Source: an uncultured beta proteobacterium (GTDB lineage: Bacteria > Pseudomonadota > Gammaproteobacteria > Burkholderiales > Burkholderiaceae). From it: a stretch of 27,810 nucleotides of DNA. Of this stretch, positions 15,128 through 23,464 are shown piece by piece (position 1 is the stretch's first letter; each line of letters begins with the position of its first letter). Both the position numbers and the translations under genes were made by a program. Where the stretch lies: the NCBI GenBank assembly GCA_903843315.1, contig CAIMPQ010000015.1, positions 1 to 27,810 of the forward strand, in the 5' to 3' direction. The notes beneath the pieces are model-generated. The model was not told where the DNA came from, searched no databases, and saw only the letters and a list, made by a program, of their open reading frames with translations.

Positions 15128-16105
15128 TTATTCAGGTTTGATGTTGGCGCTTTTAACTACAGCGCTCCATTTAGCCGCTTCTGCTTTGATCAAAGCCGCA
15201 AATTCTGCGGGGCTTCCCCCTCCGATTTCATTGCCTTGTGAGAGCATGAGTTCCCTGAGCTGAGGATCTTTAAGAGCTTCATTGGCTGCTGCATTTAACT
15301 GATCAATAATTGCTTTTGGCGTGCCTTTTGGCACGATCAAGCCTTGCCAATTCAGCACCTCTACTTTTGGATAGCCAAGCTCTGCAAAGCTAGGAACGTT
15401 CGGCAGCAATGGCGAGCGTTTTTTACTGGTAATGGCTATGGGGCGTAGTTTGTCTGCTTTGATGCTGGGTACAGCTGAATACATTTGGTCGAACATCAGG
15501 TCAACGTTTCCTGCCATCAAGTCCGTTAGCGCAGCTGAACCACTTTTGTATGGCACGTGAATCATACTAATGCCCGCATTGAGCTCAAATAACTCAGCAG
15601 ATAGCTGATGACTTCCACCAATGCCTCCCGATGAAAAAGTCAAAACGCCTGGCTTTGCTTTTGCTGCATTCACAATATCCTGAATTGTTTTATAGGAAGA
15701 GTTTGGATTGACTACTAGAACGAGCGGGCCCTTTTCAACCAACATCACAGGGCTTAAATCGGCTTCAGGGTCATAACGTAAATTACCAAACAATGTTTTA
15801 TTGACTGCCATGGGGGCAAAGTTGCCCATGCCAATGGTGTAGCCATCTGGTGCAGCTCGCGCAACAAACTCTGTGCCAATATTGCCGCCAGCGCCAGGTT
15901 TGTTATCGATCACAATAGGCTGCTTGAGAATGACACTCATTTTTTGAGCAATCTGACGACTACGAGAGTCTGCGCTACCACCGGCACCATAAGGCACGAT
16001 GAAATTAATCGGCTTATTGGGGTAGTTGGTTTGAGCCAAAGCGGCAGAGGCCAAAATAGTCACGCAACTCAATAGAAAAATAGATAGGTTTTTTATCAGT
16101 TGCAT
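15128..16105 (-). CDS. TctC/Bug family tripartite tricarboxylate transporter binding protein (1)
   Basis: Periplasmic receptor of 325 residues. The start is the ATG at 16105, where AGAGGA lies five bases upstream; a longer open frame to 16447 runs over the ChrA gene and lacks family similarity. A signal peptide ends at about AALA-Q (residue 24). The mature protein opens with the Bug motif NYPNKPINFIVPYGAGGSAD and later has DGYTIGMGN and VPYKSGSAALTDLMAGNVDL. These proteins capture carboxylates for TctAB permeases, yet no tctA or tctB is nearby. It is last in a leftward six-gene run and lies 20 bases after the second ChrA half. Confidence 0.93.
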   Translation of the reverse strand: MQLIKNLSIFLLSCVTILASAALAQTNYPNKPINFIVPYGAGGSADSRSRQIAQKMSVILKQPIVIDNKPGAGGNIGTEFVARAAPDGYTIGMGNFAPMAVNKTLFGNLRYDPEADLSPVMLVEKGPLVLVVNPNSSYKTIQDIVNAAKAKPGVLTFSSGGIGGSHQLSAELFELNAGISMIHVPYKSGSAALTDLMAGNVDLMFDQMYSAVPSIKADKLRPIAITSKKRSPLLPNVPSFAELGYPKVEVLNWQGLIVPKGTPKAIIDQLNAAANEALKDPQLRELMLSQGNEIGGGSPAEFAALIKAEAAKWSAVVKSANIKPE

Positions 16106-16125
16106 CTCAATCCTCTGAAAACTTT

Positions 16126-16647
16126 TTAGATAAATCCTAGGGCCCCTAAAGCTCCGCCAATGACGATGAGATAAAGAGGGTGCCAACGTGTAAAGAAGGT
16201 AATCGCAATTGTGCCAATCGTCAATAAGTAGGCCGGTAGACTCTGATTGATGTGTAAGGAAATTTCCCATGCGGAGGATAGGACTAGACCAATCGCAAGA
16301 GCCGCTGCAGAATATTGAATGGTTTTTTTGCTTAATGGATTTTTCATCCCCATGATGAAGCGCTGTAAGAAGTAAATCAGAATGGACGATGGCCACGCTA
16401 TTGCAAATGTAGCGAGAAGCGCACCAAATACCCCATAAATATGCCAACCAATTAAGGTAACTGTCATAAAGTTCGGGCCAGGTGCAGCCTGAGCGATTGC
16501 AAAGTAATCGGAAAATGTCTGGACATCAATCCAATGCTCTTGATTGACAGCTAGATTAAATAAGACGGGTAAGATGGCATTTACACCTCCAAAGGCAACG
16601 AGCGAAAAGGCGGAGAGTTTTAAGAAAAGGCTAACCAAAATACTCAT
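16126..16647 (-). CDS. ChrA family half-size transporter, second subunit
   Basis: Membrane protein of 173 residues, a short-chain CHR transporter unit. The ChrA repeat is visible as AFGGVNAILPVLFN (about 18-31) and the hallmark AQAAPGPNFMT (52-62), followed by several hydrophobic helices. Full-length ChrA exports chromate, and paired half-size proteins can form a working exporter. It overlaps the other half by four bases (ATGA), so the two are translationally coupled and presumably assemble together. The operon otherwise deals with organic acids, which leaves a different anion possible. Confidence 0.9.
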   Translation of the reverse strand: MSILVSLFLKLSAFSLVAFGGVNAILPVLFNLAVNQEHWIDVQTFSDYFAIAQAAPGPNFMTVTLIGWHIYGVFGALLATFAIAWPSSILIYFLQRFIMGMKNPLSKKTIQYSAAALAIGLVLSSAWEISLHINQSLPAYLLTIGTIAITFFTRWHPLYLIVIGGALGALGFI

Positions 16648-17183
16648 AGAGCCTGAGCCTTTTTTCTTGCTAAGAAGATCGCTATTGGGGAAACAAGTAG
16701 GACAACATAGCCTAAACCCAAATGAAACACTGCTGCGGCAATGATTGTTAGAGCTACCACTAAAAACATCGCTGGATAGCGTAACTCATCCCGCAGCATC
16801 TTAAAGCCAGTTGAAGCTATTAAGCCAACACCAACTGCGGAAATGCCGCGAAGAAGTCCCTTAACGGATTCAAGATAACTGAAGTGCTCATATAGAAGGG
16901 CCAGGCATAAAACAATCGCAATGGGCCCCAAAGATAAGCCAAGGGTTGCAGCGAGTGCGCCCCTGGCACCCCCAAATCTAGAGCCTATACAAACAGCCAG
17001 ATTCATAATATTTGGACCTGGAACAATTTGACAGATTCCTAAAATTGCGCTGAATTCTTCCGAAGTTAAAATTTTGTCACGCTCAACCAGGGTAAGTCTA
17101 GCCCAAGGAAGAACGCCTCCAAAGCCAGACATACCAATCTTGCTAAAACTAATGAAGAGTTGCTTGGGGGTGAGTGTTTTCAA
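16644..17183 (-). CDS. ChrA family half-size transporter, first subunit
   Basis: Membrane protein of 179 residues matching one CHR domain: SGFGGVLPWARLTLVERDK (19-37), then the signature GICQIVPGPNIMNLAV (49-64) and hydrophobic helices ending in a basic tail. It differs clearly from the second subunit, as expected for complementary halves with opposite membrane orientation. It begins 20 bases after the 2-hydroxyacid dehydrogenase gene and overlaps the second subunit by four bases. Chromate export is the established activity of some family members; whether this pair does so is unproven. Confidence 0.9.
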   Translation of the reverse strand: MKTLTPKQLFISFSKIGMSGFGGVLPWARLTLVERDKILTSEEFSAILGICQIVPGPNIMNLAVCIGSRFGGARGALAATLGLSLGPIAIVLCLALLYEHFSYLESVKGLLRGISAVGVGLIASTGFKMLRDELRYPAMFLVVALTIIAAAVFHLGLGYVVLLVSPIAIFLARKKAQAL

Positions 17184-17203
17184 AATTGCTGGGGGTCTGG
17201 GGG

Positions 17204-18181
17204 TTATTGGGGTTTAAATGGGTGAGGTGCTGGCTTGTTATCCAACCATGCTTCTAGGGTTTCTGTAATGCCTTTGGCAAAGCTATCAAAAATAGGTTCC
17301 GCAATAAATCCAAGATGCGGTGTCACTAAAAGATTGGGTGTGTTGCGCAATGGATCTTTTTCTGGGAGAGGTTCAACATCAAATACATCGACAGCTGCTT
17401 GACCAGGTCTACCAGCAGAGAGTGCTTTTTGTAGATCGGTCATATTAATGAGGGCAGCACGCGAGGTGTTCACTAAAAGGGAGTCAGGGCGCATCAAGGC
17501 TAATTGATCCGCGCTGATAAGTCCTTTGGTTCCAGGGCCTGCTACTAAATGCATCGTGACGATTTTTGATGTCTTCAGTAACTCTTCAAGACTAACGGAT
17601 GTAGCATTTTCGGCAGCAGCACGTTCAGGGGTCATTCGCGGACTCCAGGTCACCACTTCCATGCCAAAGGCTAGGCCAACACGGGCAACACGACTACCAA
17701 TAGCGCCAAGACCCATTACACCTAATCTCTCACCAGAAAGCATTGGCAGGACGGAAAAAGTATCGCGCCATCCTCCAGCAGAAATAAGTTTGTTTTCTTC
17801 GATCAGGCGCTTTGATGCCCCCAAAATTAAAGCCCAAGTAAGTTCTGCAGTAGTTTCTTTTGAGGGTCCGCCAGGTGAACAGGCAATCGGAATATTTCTT
17901 GAAATGAGTGCGGAGGCTTCAAGCGTGCCATTGCGCTCACCCGTAAACATGAAAAACTTGAGCTTCGGTAAGCGCGCAATCATTGCTTCATTAAAAGGTG
18001 AGCGGTCTCTGACAATAGCAATTGCATCGGCGTCCTTCACGGCTTCATAAAGTGCTTCATCGCGTAAAGGCTCATGATGAATGGTGATATTGGCTTGTTG
18101 ATCCAGCTTTTCCCAATGGGAGAAGCGACGAAGGGTGCGTTCATAATCACCCAGAATGACAATGTTTGGTAATGAAGCCAT
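17204..18181 (-). CDS. D-isomer-specific 2-hydroxyacid dehydrogenase (PrpD/TctC operon)
   Basis: Cytoplasmic NAD(P)-dependent dehydrogenase of 325 residues. It has GLGAIG (157-162) for nucleotide binding and the catalytic set Arg241 (NTSRAALI), Glu270 (DVFDVEP) and His289 (VTPHLGF). In the C-terminal region PHLGF replaces the more usual PHIGS/G, placing it in a subgroup resembling phosphoglycerate-dehydrogenase-like proteins often seen next to Bug binding proteins. It lies 24 bases after the MmgE/PrpD gene and 20 before the ChrA pair, so it is mid-operon. It probably acts on a 2-hydroxy or 2-keto acid made or consumed with PrpD. Substrate unknown. Confidence 0.91.
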   Translation of the reverse strand: MASLPNIVILGDYERTLRRFSHWEKLDQQANITIHHEPLRDEALYEAVKDADAIAIVRDRSPFNEAMIARLPKLKFFMFTGERNGTLEASALISRNIPIACSPGGPSKETTAELTWALILGASKRLIEENKLISAGGWRDTFSVLPMLSGERLGVMGLGAIGSRVARVGLAFGMEVVTWSPRMTPERAAAENATSVSLEELLKTSKIVTMHLVAGPGTKGLISADQLALMRPDSLLVNTSRAALINMTDLQKALSAGRPGQAAVDVFDVEPLPEKDPLRNTPNLLVTPHLGFIAEPIFDSFAKGITETLEAWLDNKPAPHPFKPQ

Positions 18182-18205
18182 AGATTGGAATACTTTCTAA
18201 TGAAT

Positions 18206-19579
18206 TTAATCGGGAGTACAAAGACTGAGAATTTGTTTGAGATCAGAAGCTTGCCCCAATTTCCAGAGAGCGGAAATGAGTTGGCGGGTTTTTTCTGAGC
18301 CGATGATAGGTTCTGCAAGGCTAGTAAATTTTTGCTCTAAGTTGGTATCGCTCATTGGATTCTCAACAGAGCCAATGGCATTCTTCACGAAGATATGAAC
18401 TTCTTTACCGTCTTTCAATATCGCCTTAACATCAACCGAGGCTTCGCTGATAGAAGTATCAGTGGTGGCATTGACTTTAGCCCGCAAGGCCACCACATCT
18501 GGGCGGTTTACGATATCGTCCGCATATTCGCCTTCACCTGCCTGGCCAAAAATCAGACCAACAGCACATCCGTGATACACGCTGAATTTGCCTTCAAGAC
18601 CATCTTTAGGTGTTTTCTTGCCGGTTAATTCAAGCACTAAAGGATGAACGCGCAATTCAATGCGCTCTACATCTTCTGCTTTTACTCCTTGTGCGCGCAA
18701 TTGCGCGCACGCATCAATCGCTGGATGAATCACAATTCCGCAAGCAAATGGCTTATAAGTATTGAGCGAAATTTCAAATGATTTACCCAGTGCACGATCA
18801 ATCTCTGACCAATCACACTTTGTTGAGACTGTTTGCATATAGCCACGACCGGCTTCGAGCGCTTTAGGGCTGGCAGTAAAGCCATGCTTAGCCAAGAGTG
18901 CGGAAAGTTGCCCAGCGCGTGCTGCACCACCCGGGTGAAATGGTTTAGTCATAGTGCCAAATTGCTCGCGCATACCAACCGGTTGAGAGGCGGCAATACC
19001 TAACGCCATAATTGTTTTTTGGAGATCAAGACCCATTAGACGTGAACAAGCTGCAGCGGATCCAAGCATTCCGGTGGAGCCGGTAATATGCCAGCCACGG
19101 TGATAGTGGTCTGGGTACATTGCATTTCCAACCCGACAAGCAACATCGATTCCTAGTATGAGGGAATCAATGATTTGACGGCCATTGACATTGATATGTT
19201 CGCCCAGTGCCAGGATGGCAGAGGCAACTGGGCCAGCAGGATGGATCACCGTCTTCAGGTGAGTGTCATCAAAGTCAAATGTGTGTGAGCTGATGCCGTT
19301 AATTAAAGCAGCACCCCCCATATCCACCCTATCTTTACGCCCCAAAATACTTGCTTGAGGAGCTGGTTGGAATTCACGAATAGCAGCCAACGAAGATTCC
19401 ACGCTTTCATGGTTTGCTGCACCGATAGCACAACCGAGCCAATTTAAAAATGTCCGGTGTGCTTCATGATCTACTTCGGCTGTCCATCCCTGACTTGGGT
19501 GTGAGGTAACAAACTCAGCCAATATTTTGGTGACTGGGGGTGCATTGAGGTCAGCTGCTGCAGCGATCGCGTGGGACAT
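18206..19579 (-). CDS. MmgE/PrpD family protein (2-methylcitrate dehydratase-like)
   Basis: Cytoplasmic protein of 457 residues, normal for the family. The characteristic ALINGISSHTFDFDDTH (91-107) and following HPAGP (113-117) are present, and FHPGGAARAGQ comes further on. Characterised relatives include 2-methylcitrate dehydratase, cis-aconitate decarboxylase and iminodisuccinate epimerase, so the reaction is likely a dehydration, decarboxylation or epimerisation of a di- or tricarboxylic acid. No prpB or prpC is nearby, which argues against the methylcitrate cycle. It lies 51 bases after a TctC gene and 24 before a 2-hydroxyacid dehydrogenase, implying action on the imported acid. Confidence 0.92.
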   Translation of the reverse strand: MSHAIAAAADLNAPPVTKILAEFVTSHPSQGWTAEVDHEAHRTFLNWLGCAIGAANHESVESSLAAIREFQPAPQASILGRKDRVDMGGAALINGISSHTFDFDDTHLKTVIHPAGPVASAILALGEHINVNGRQIIDSLILGIDVACRVGNAMYPDHYHRGWHITGSTGMLGSAAACSRLMGLDLQKTIMALGIAASQPVGMREQFGTMTKPFHPGGAARAGQLSALLAKHGFTASPKALEAGRGYMQTVSTKCDWSEIDRALGKSFEISLNTYKPFACGIVIHPAIDACAQLRAQGVKAEDVERIELRVHPLVLELTGKKTPKDGLEGKFSVYHGCAVGLIFGQAGEGEYADDIVNRPDVVALRAKVNATTDTSISEASVDVKAILKDGKEVHIFVKNAIGSVENPMSDTNLEQKFTSLAEPIIGSEKTRQLISALWKLGQASDLKQILSLCTPD

Positions 19580-19630
19580 GGGATTTCCTAGGATTGAGAT
19601 TGAGTGATGAAAGGTGCAATGAAGATGAAT

Positions 19631-20632
19631 TTAATCAATTTCGATATGGCGATCTTTGGCTACTTTTGCCCAGCGTGCGATATCTTCTTTGATGTAGTTG
19701 GTGAATTGAGGAGGCGTCATTGGCATTAGCGTCATCGCTTCACTAGTCATTTTTTCGGAGAAGTCCGGTAGTGCAAGCACCTTATTCAGCTCCACATTTA
19801 ATTTTGTCACGATGGCAGGTGGAAGATTGGCAGGTCCAACTAAGCCATACCATTGTTGGCCATCAAAGCCGTTGTAACCCAACTCTTTGAAAGTGGGAAT
19901 ACTTGGCGCAGCCGGGCTTCGTTTGGCGCCAGTAAGCGCTAAGCCACGAACGCGATTGGTATTGATATACGGTAGGGCAGCAAAGAGGGTGGGGAACATG
20001 GCTTGAGTTTGACCGGCCAAAAGATCGGTGTATGCAGGACCTACGCCACGATAGGGTACGTGCACCATGAAAATACCGGCAGCCAACTTCAATTGTTCCA
20101 TGCCGAGGTGAGTAAGCGTTCCCGGACCAGCAGAACCATAACTTAATTTAGCAGGATTTTTTTTGGCGTAATCTACAAACTCTTTAAAGTTATTGATGGG
20201 TAACTCGGGATTAATAATGAGTACGTTTGGTGTTGCGCCAATCATGCCGATTGGCGTGAAATCTTTTATTGCATCGTAAGGAAGTTTCCGAACCGCTGGA
20301 TTGGTTCCGTGGGTGCCTACGTACGCAATCATTAAGGTGTAGCCATCTGCTGGTGCCTTAGCTGTGGCTTGAGAGGCAATGGCGCCACCACCACCACCCA
20401 TGTTTTCTACCACGACTGTCTGGCCAAGGGAGCGTGATAGTTTTTCTGCCACTGCGCGGGCAATATTATCTAAACCCCCACCTGCAGCTACGGGGGCTAT
20501 GAGCTTAATGGGCTTGACGGGATAAGCAGGGACCGCGGACTGAGCCTGAGCGCTTAAGCTGATAAGCACAGCTAGAAAGGCGATCAAGGATGGCAAAAAA
20601 ATCGGCTTTGGCCGATTGGAAGCTTTAGACAT
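19631..20632 (-). CDS. TctC/Bug family tripartite tricarboxylate transporter binding protein (2)
   Basis: Periplasmic receptor of 333 residues and first gene of the leftward six-gene run. After a signal peptide ending near AQAQ (about residue 31) comes the Bug start YPVKPIKLIAPVAAGGGLD, then a glycine run (MGGGGGAIASQ), DGYTLMIAY and VPYRGVGPAYTDLLAGQ. It should bind a carboxylate handled by the PrpD-like enzyme and dehydrogenase downstream. No TctA/TctB permease is in view. Divergent from the ABM-domain gene across a 93-base region in which I see no convincing promoter pair. Confidence 0.93.
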   Translation of the reverse strand: MSKASNRPKPIFLPSLIAFLAVLISLSAQAQSAVPAYPVKPIKLIAPVAAGGGLDNIARAVAEKLSRSLGQTVVVENMGGGGGAIASQATAKAPADGYTLMIAYVGTHGTNPAVRKLPYDAIKDFTPIGMIGATPNVLIINPELPINNFKEFVDYAKKNPAKLSYGSAGPGTLTHLGMEQLKLAAGIFMVHVPYRGVGPAYTDLLAGQTQAMFPTLFAALPYINTNRVRGLALTGAKRSPAAPSIPTFKELGYNGFDGQQWYGLVGPANLPPAIVTKLNVELNKVLALPDFSEKMTSEAMTLMPMTPPQFTNYIKEDIARWAKVAKDRHIEID

Positions 20633-20725
20633 GTCTCTGGTCCGGATTATTGTTTTGTTTTAATGTACCGCTTTAGAGAGTAAGTTTACTATTGATGTCA
20701 GATCTATTTTGACTAAGGAAACCCG

Positions 20726-21028
20726 ATGATTTTGGAGCATTGCGACATAGAAATTGACCCAGGCAAAAACAAAGAGTTCGAAGAGGCTATTTTGCGGGGA
20801 GTGGAGACGGTTATCTCAAAGGCAAAGGGCTTTAAGGGTTATAAGGTAAACCGCAGTATAGAAAGCCCATCTCGTTATTTGCTGCTGATTTATTGGGATA
20901 GCTTGGAGAGTCACACAGTTGATTTTCGGGGTTCTGCGGCGTTTGCTGATTGGCGAGCAATCGTCGGGCCTTTTTTTGTCAAACCCCCGCTTGTTGAGCA
21001 CATGACTCTAGTGGGTAAATCTGCTTAA
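20726..21028 (+). CDS. ABM domain (antibiotic biosynthesis monooxygenase-like) protein
   Basis: Small cytoplasmic ferredoxin-like-fold protein of 100 residues, the usual size of a single ABM domain. Typical features are the first beta strand with ILEHCDIEIDPGK, the helix FEEAILRGVETVISKAKGFKGYKV, and the YLLLIYWDSLESH strand-turn followed by FRGSAAFADWR. Members include quinol monooxygenases and heme-degrading proteins, but most are uncharacterised; no heme-ligating pattern stands out. An AAGGAAA site precedes the ATG. It is divergent from a tctC gene and its stop lies seven bases from the convergent trhO stop. Confidence 0.88.
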   Translation: MILEHCDIEIDPGKNKEFEEAILRGVETVISKAKGFKGYKVNRSIESPSRYLLLIYWDSLESHTVDFRGSAAFADWRAIVGPFFVKPPLVEHMTLVGKSA

Positions 21029-21035
21029 TTTGGAC

Positions 21036-21806
21036 CTAACCAGCTATTAGCTTTTTCCGGATGGAGTTTTCAAGCGGAATCGAGTCAAGATTGGGTTCAA
21101 GGGCTTCGCGCTCGTCAAATACAAAGCAACTCCCTTTGTAATGTGCGGAGCCAACTTCTTCGAAGTATTTCAAGATGCCGCCCTCTAGTTGGTAGGTATG
21201 TTGCATCCCAATTTCCCTCATGTAGAGGCCAGATTTTTCACAACGAATTCCGCCGGTACAAAAACTCACTAGAGTTTTGTCCATCAACTCTTCCTTATGG
21301 GCGTTAATTGCTTGAGGGAATTCAGTGAACTTTTCAATATTGAAATGCAGGGCATTTTCGAATGTGCCGTAATCGACTTCAAATGCATTACGGGTATCCA
21401 CCATCACCACAGGACGACCTAAGTCGTCTGTACCACGATCAAGCCATTCCTGTAACTTTTTAGGAGAGATGAAATTCGCGCGACCTTCTTTAGGTTGAAT
21501 CGCGGGGTGATTCATGCGAATGATTTCATTTTTGATTTTGATCAACATTTTCTTAAATGGTTGATCTTTAGACCAGCTTTCTTTTGCTTCGAGAGGTTTG
21601 AAGCGCGGGTCTGCCCGTACCCAATCGAGAAAGCCGCGCAACTCAGCCTCTTTTCCAGCCAAGAACAGATTTATACCTTCACCCGTGAGCAAAATCGTGC
21701 CTTTCAGTTCGCGACTGTTGCATTCATCCAGCATTTTGGCGCGCAACTCTGGCAGTTCATCAAGGCTGACAAATAAATAGGCGGCAATATTCAAAATCGA
21801 CTTCAT
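21036..21806 (-). CDS. trhO: tRNA uridine 5-oxyacetic acid pathway hydroxylation protein TrhO (rhodanese domain)
   Basis: Cytoplasmic rhodanese-family protein of 256 residues from the ATG at 21806 (MKSILNIAAYLFVSLDELP), with a weak GAGAG five bases upstream. TTG 21819 and ATG 21818 are less likely alternatives. TrhO (formerly YceA) performs prephenate-independent, oxygen-dependent formation of 5-hydroxyuridine at tRNA position 34. The N-terminal acylphosphatase-like part contains KGTILLTGEGINLFLAG (35-51), and the rhodanese loop is CTGGIRC (183-189) with Cys183 as active cysteine. It ends soon after CFVFDERE (227-234), whereas E. coli TrhO (about 350 residues) continues into a cysteine-bearing C-terminal part that is missing here. 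Confidence 0.91.
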   Translation of the reverse strand: MKSILNIAAYLFVSLDELPELRAKMLDECNSRELKGTILLTGEGINLFLAGKEAELRGFLDWVRADPRFKPLEAKESWSKDQPFKKMLIKIKNEIIRMNHPAIQPKEGRANFISPKKLQEWLDRGTDDLGRPVVMVDTRNAFEVDYGTFENALHFNIEKFTEFPQAINAHKEELMDKTLVSFCTGGIRCEKSGLYMREIGMQHTYQLEGGILKYFEEVGSAHYKGSCFVFDEREALEPNLDSIPLENSIRKKLIAG

Positions 21807-21894
21807 TTTTTCTCTCATCAAGCTACCCCAGCATTATCGAGCAAATAGACCATGGGGGTGGTAATCTTGAGGTCTTAACTAAAGGAGACAACCC

Positions 21895-22896
21895 ATGCGG
21901 TTTTTAGTAAAAATGGCCAAAAGAGCCCTACTTCTAGCGATATTAACTATAGGGGGCAGCAGTATTGTGATGGCCCAATCTGGTGGTGTAGGCACTTGGC
22001 CTACCCAAAAACCCATTCGCCTGATTGCTGTTTTCCCGCCTGGTGGATCCGTTGATCAAGTGGCACGTGTTTTAGCGCCCGCCTTACAAGCTGAATTAAA
22101 GCAAAACGTGATTGTTGAAAACATTGGCGGAGCTTCTGGAGTCATTGGTACTTCAGCAATGTCAAGATCTGATCCTGATGGCTATACCTTTGCGGTGGTA
22201 TTCGATACCCATGGTGTAAATCCCAGTCTGAAAGACAAACTTCCCTATGACACGATTAAAGATATTGCACCTGTCATTTTGGTGGGTACTTCTCCGATGG
22301 TGCTGGTAGCAAGCAAGAATTCTGGCATTACGAGTTTTAAACAATTGGTAGAGATGTCTAAAGCAGGTAAGCCATTTAGTTATGGCTCGATTGGCATTGG
22401 AAGCTTGGGTCACTTAGCGATGGCCCGCTTAGCCAAGCAAGCAGGCTTTGATTGGAATCACATTCCTTATCGCGGCGGTGGCCCTTTAATGCAGGATGTA
22501 TTAGGCGGACAAGTACAGTTGGCAATCGGGTCAGAATTTTTGGTCAAACCCCATATTGAGAGCGGCGGTGTAATTCCCTTGGTCATTACTACATCTAAAA
22601 GGGTCCCAGGTTTACCTAACGTCCCTACGGTTTCTGAAAGTGGCTTTCCTGGCTTTAGTGCTCCAGCTTGGTGGGCAGTACTAGCCCCAGGCAAAACTTC
22701 CCCTGCAATAGTGGATTCAATGAACAAGGCGTTAAATAAAGCATTGAAGACTCCAGCAGTGGCTGAGAAGTTTAAATCTCAAGGAATTGAAATTGTTGGC
22801 GGCACACCTGAAACTGCTCGCGAATTTATTGGCAAACAAATTGGTATTTGGGGCAAGTTCGTCATTGAGAACAACATTAAAGAAACCAGTCAGTAG
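21895..22896 (+). CDS. TctC/Bug family tripartite tricarboxylate transporter binding protein (3)
   Basis: Periplasmic receptor of 333 residues with an AAAGGAG site before the ATG. A signal peptide ends near VMAQ (about residue 28). The mature protein starts with WPTQKPIRLIAVFPPGGSVD, and IPYRGGGPLMQDVLGGQVQ follows later, as in the other two Bug proteins here. It heads a rightward cluster: the carboxymuconolactone-decarboxylase-like gene begins nine bases after its stop. The ligand is presumably an organic acid; again no membrane subunits are present. Confidence 0.93.
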   Translation: MRFLVKMAKRALLLAILTIGGSSIVMAQSGGVGTWPTQKPIRLIAVFPPGGSVDQVARVLAPALQAELKQNVIVENIGGASGVIGTSAMSRSDPDGYTFAVVFDTHGVNPSLKDKLPYDTIKDIAPVILVGTSPMVLVASKNSGITSFKQLVEMSKAGKPFSYGSIGIGSLGHLAMARLAKQAGFDWNHIPYRGGGPLMQDVLGGQVQLAIGSEFLVKPHIESGGVIPLVITTSKRVPGLPNVPTVSESGFPGFSAPAWWAVLAPGKTSPAIVDSMNKALNKALKTPAVAEKFKSQGIEIVGGTPETAREFIGKQIGIWGKFVIENNIKETSQ

Positions 22897-22905
22897 AAAG
22901 TGTAT

Positions 22906-23457
22906 ATGTCTGAACGTTTAATCCCCTATCAACCAATGGATTTAGCAGAACCAGCGGAGCTGGTTTCAGCTATTCGTAAAAGGCGTGGTGGTCAGTTCAT
23001 TAATTTAGACCGGATGCTTTTACATAGCGTACCGATTGCAAAAGGCTGGAATCACTTTATTGGTGAAATTCGTAATAATCTCTCTTTAGACCCAAAGCTA
23101 CGGGAGTTGGCGATGTGTGGTGTCGCAGTTCTCAATGGGGCAGAGTATGAGTTTTTTCATCATGCACCCCCTTTTATCAAGGCGGGCGGAACTGAAGAGC
23201 AAGTTCAAGGCCTGCGCTTGATTGGTCAGGCCATTTTCCCAAAGACTATATTCACGAAAACTGAAAACGATGCTGCTGATTTAACGTTTCAGATGACGCG
23301 TAATATCAAAGTCGATCCTGAATTAATGGAACGTTTGCAAAAAGAATTGGGTAGTACCGATACCGTTGAGTTGGTATCAGTCATTGCCGCTTACAACATG
23401 GTGTCTCGTTTCTTAATTGCTTTGGACGTTAACCCAGAAGATCATCCACCGGTTTGA
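22906..23457 (+). CDS. Carboxymuconolactone decarboxylase (CMD) family protein
   Basis: Cytoplasmic all-helical protein of 183 residues from the ATG at 22906; the frame opens at GTG 22900. Its core LRELAMCGVAVLNGAEYEFFHHAPPFIKAGGTEEQVQGL shows the CMD pattern of a glutamate followed by paired histidines. The AhpD-type CxxC pair is absent, so it is not a peroxidase-coupled reductase. Relatives of this length often sit beside Bug binding proteins in betaproteobacterial catabolic clusters; their reaction is not settled. It is nine bases after the tctC gene and seven before pirin, so the cluster is probably one transcript. Confidence 0.88.
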   Translation: MSERLIPYQPMDLAEPAELVSAIRKRRGGQFINLDRMLLHSVPIAKGWNHFIGEIRNNLSLDPKLRELAMCGVAVLNGAEYEFFHHAPPFIKAGGTEEQVQGLRLIGQAIFPKTIFTKTENDAADLTFQMTRNIKVDPELMERLQKELGSTDTVELVSVIAAYNMVSRFLIALDVNPEDHPPV

Positions 23458-23464
23458 TGAATTA

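Noticed and set aside
16106..16447. N-terminal extension of the tctC frame up to 16447 (would give 439 aa).
   Set aside because: It overlaps the ChrA gene in another frame, shows no family sequence, and the ATG at 16105 has a ribosome site and a signal peptide.
17526..18050. 174-aa plus-strand open frame.
   Set aside because: Antisense to the 2-hydroxyacid dehydrogenase, low-complexity serine/arginine/proline composition, no ribosome site or family.
18206..19579. Methylcitrate cycle assignment for the PrpD-like gene.
   Set aside because: No prpB, prpC or acnD nearby; the MmgE/PrpD family covers several reactions.
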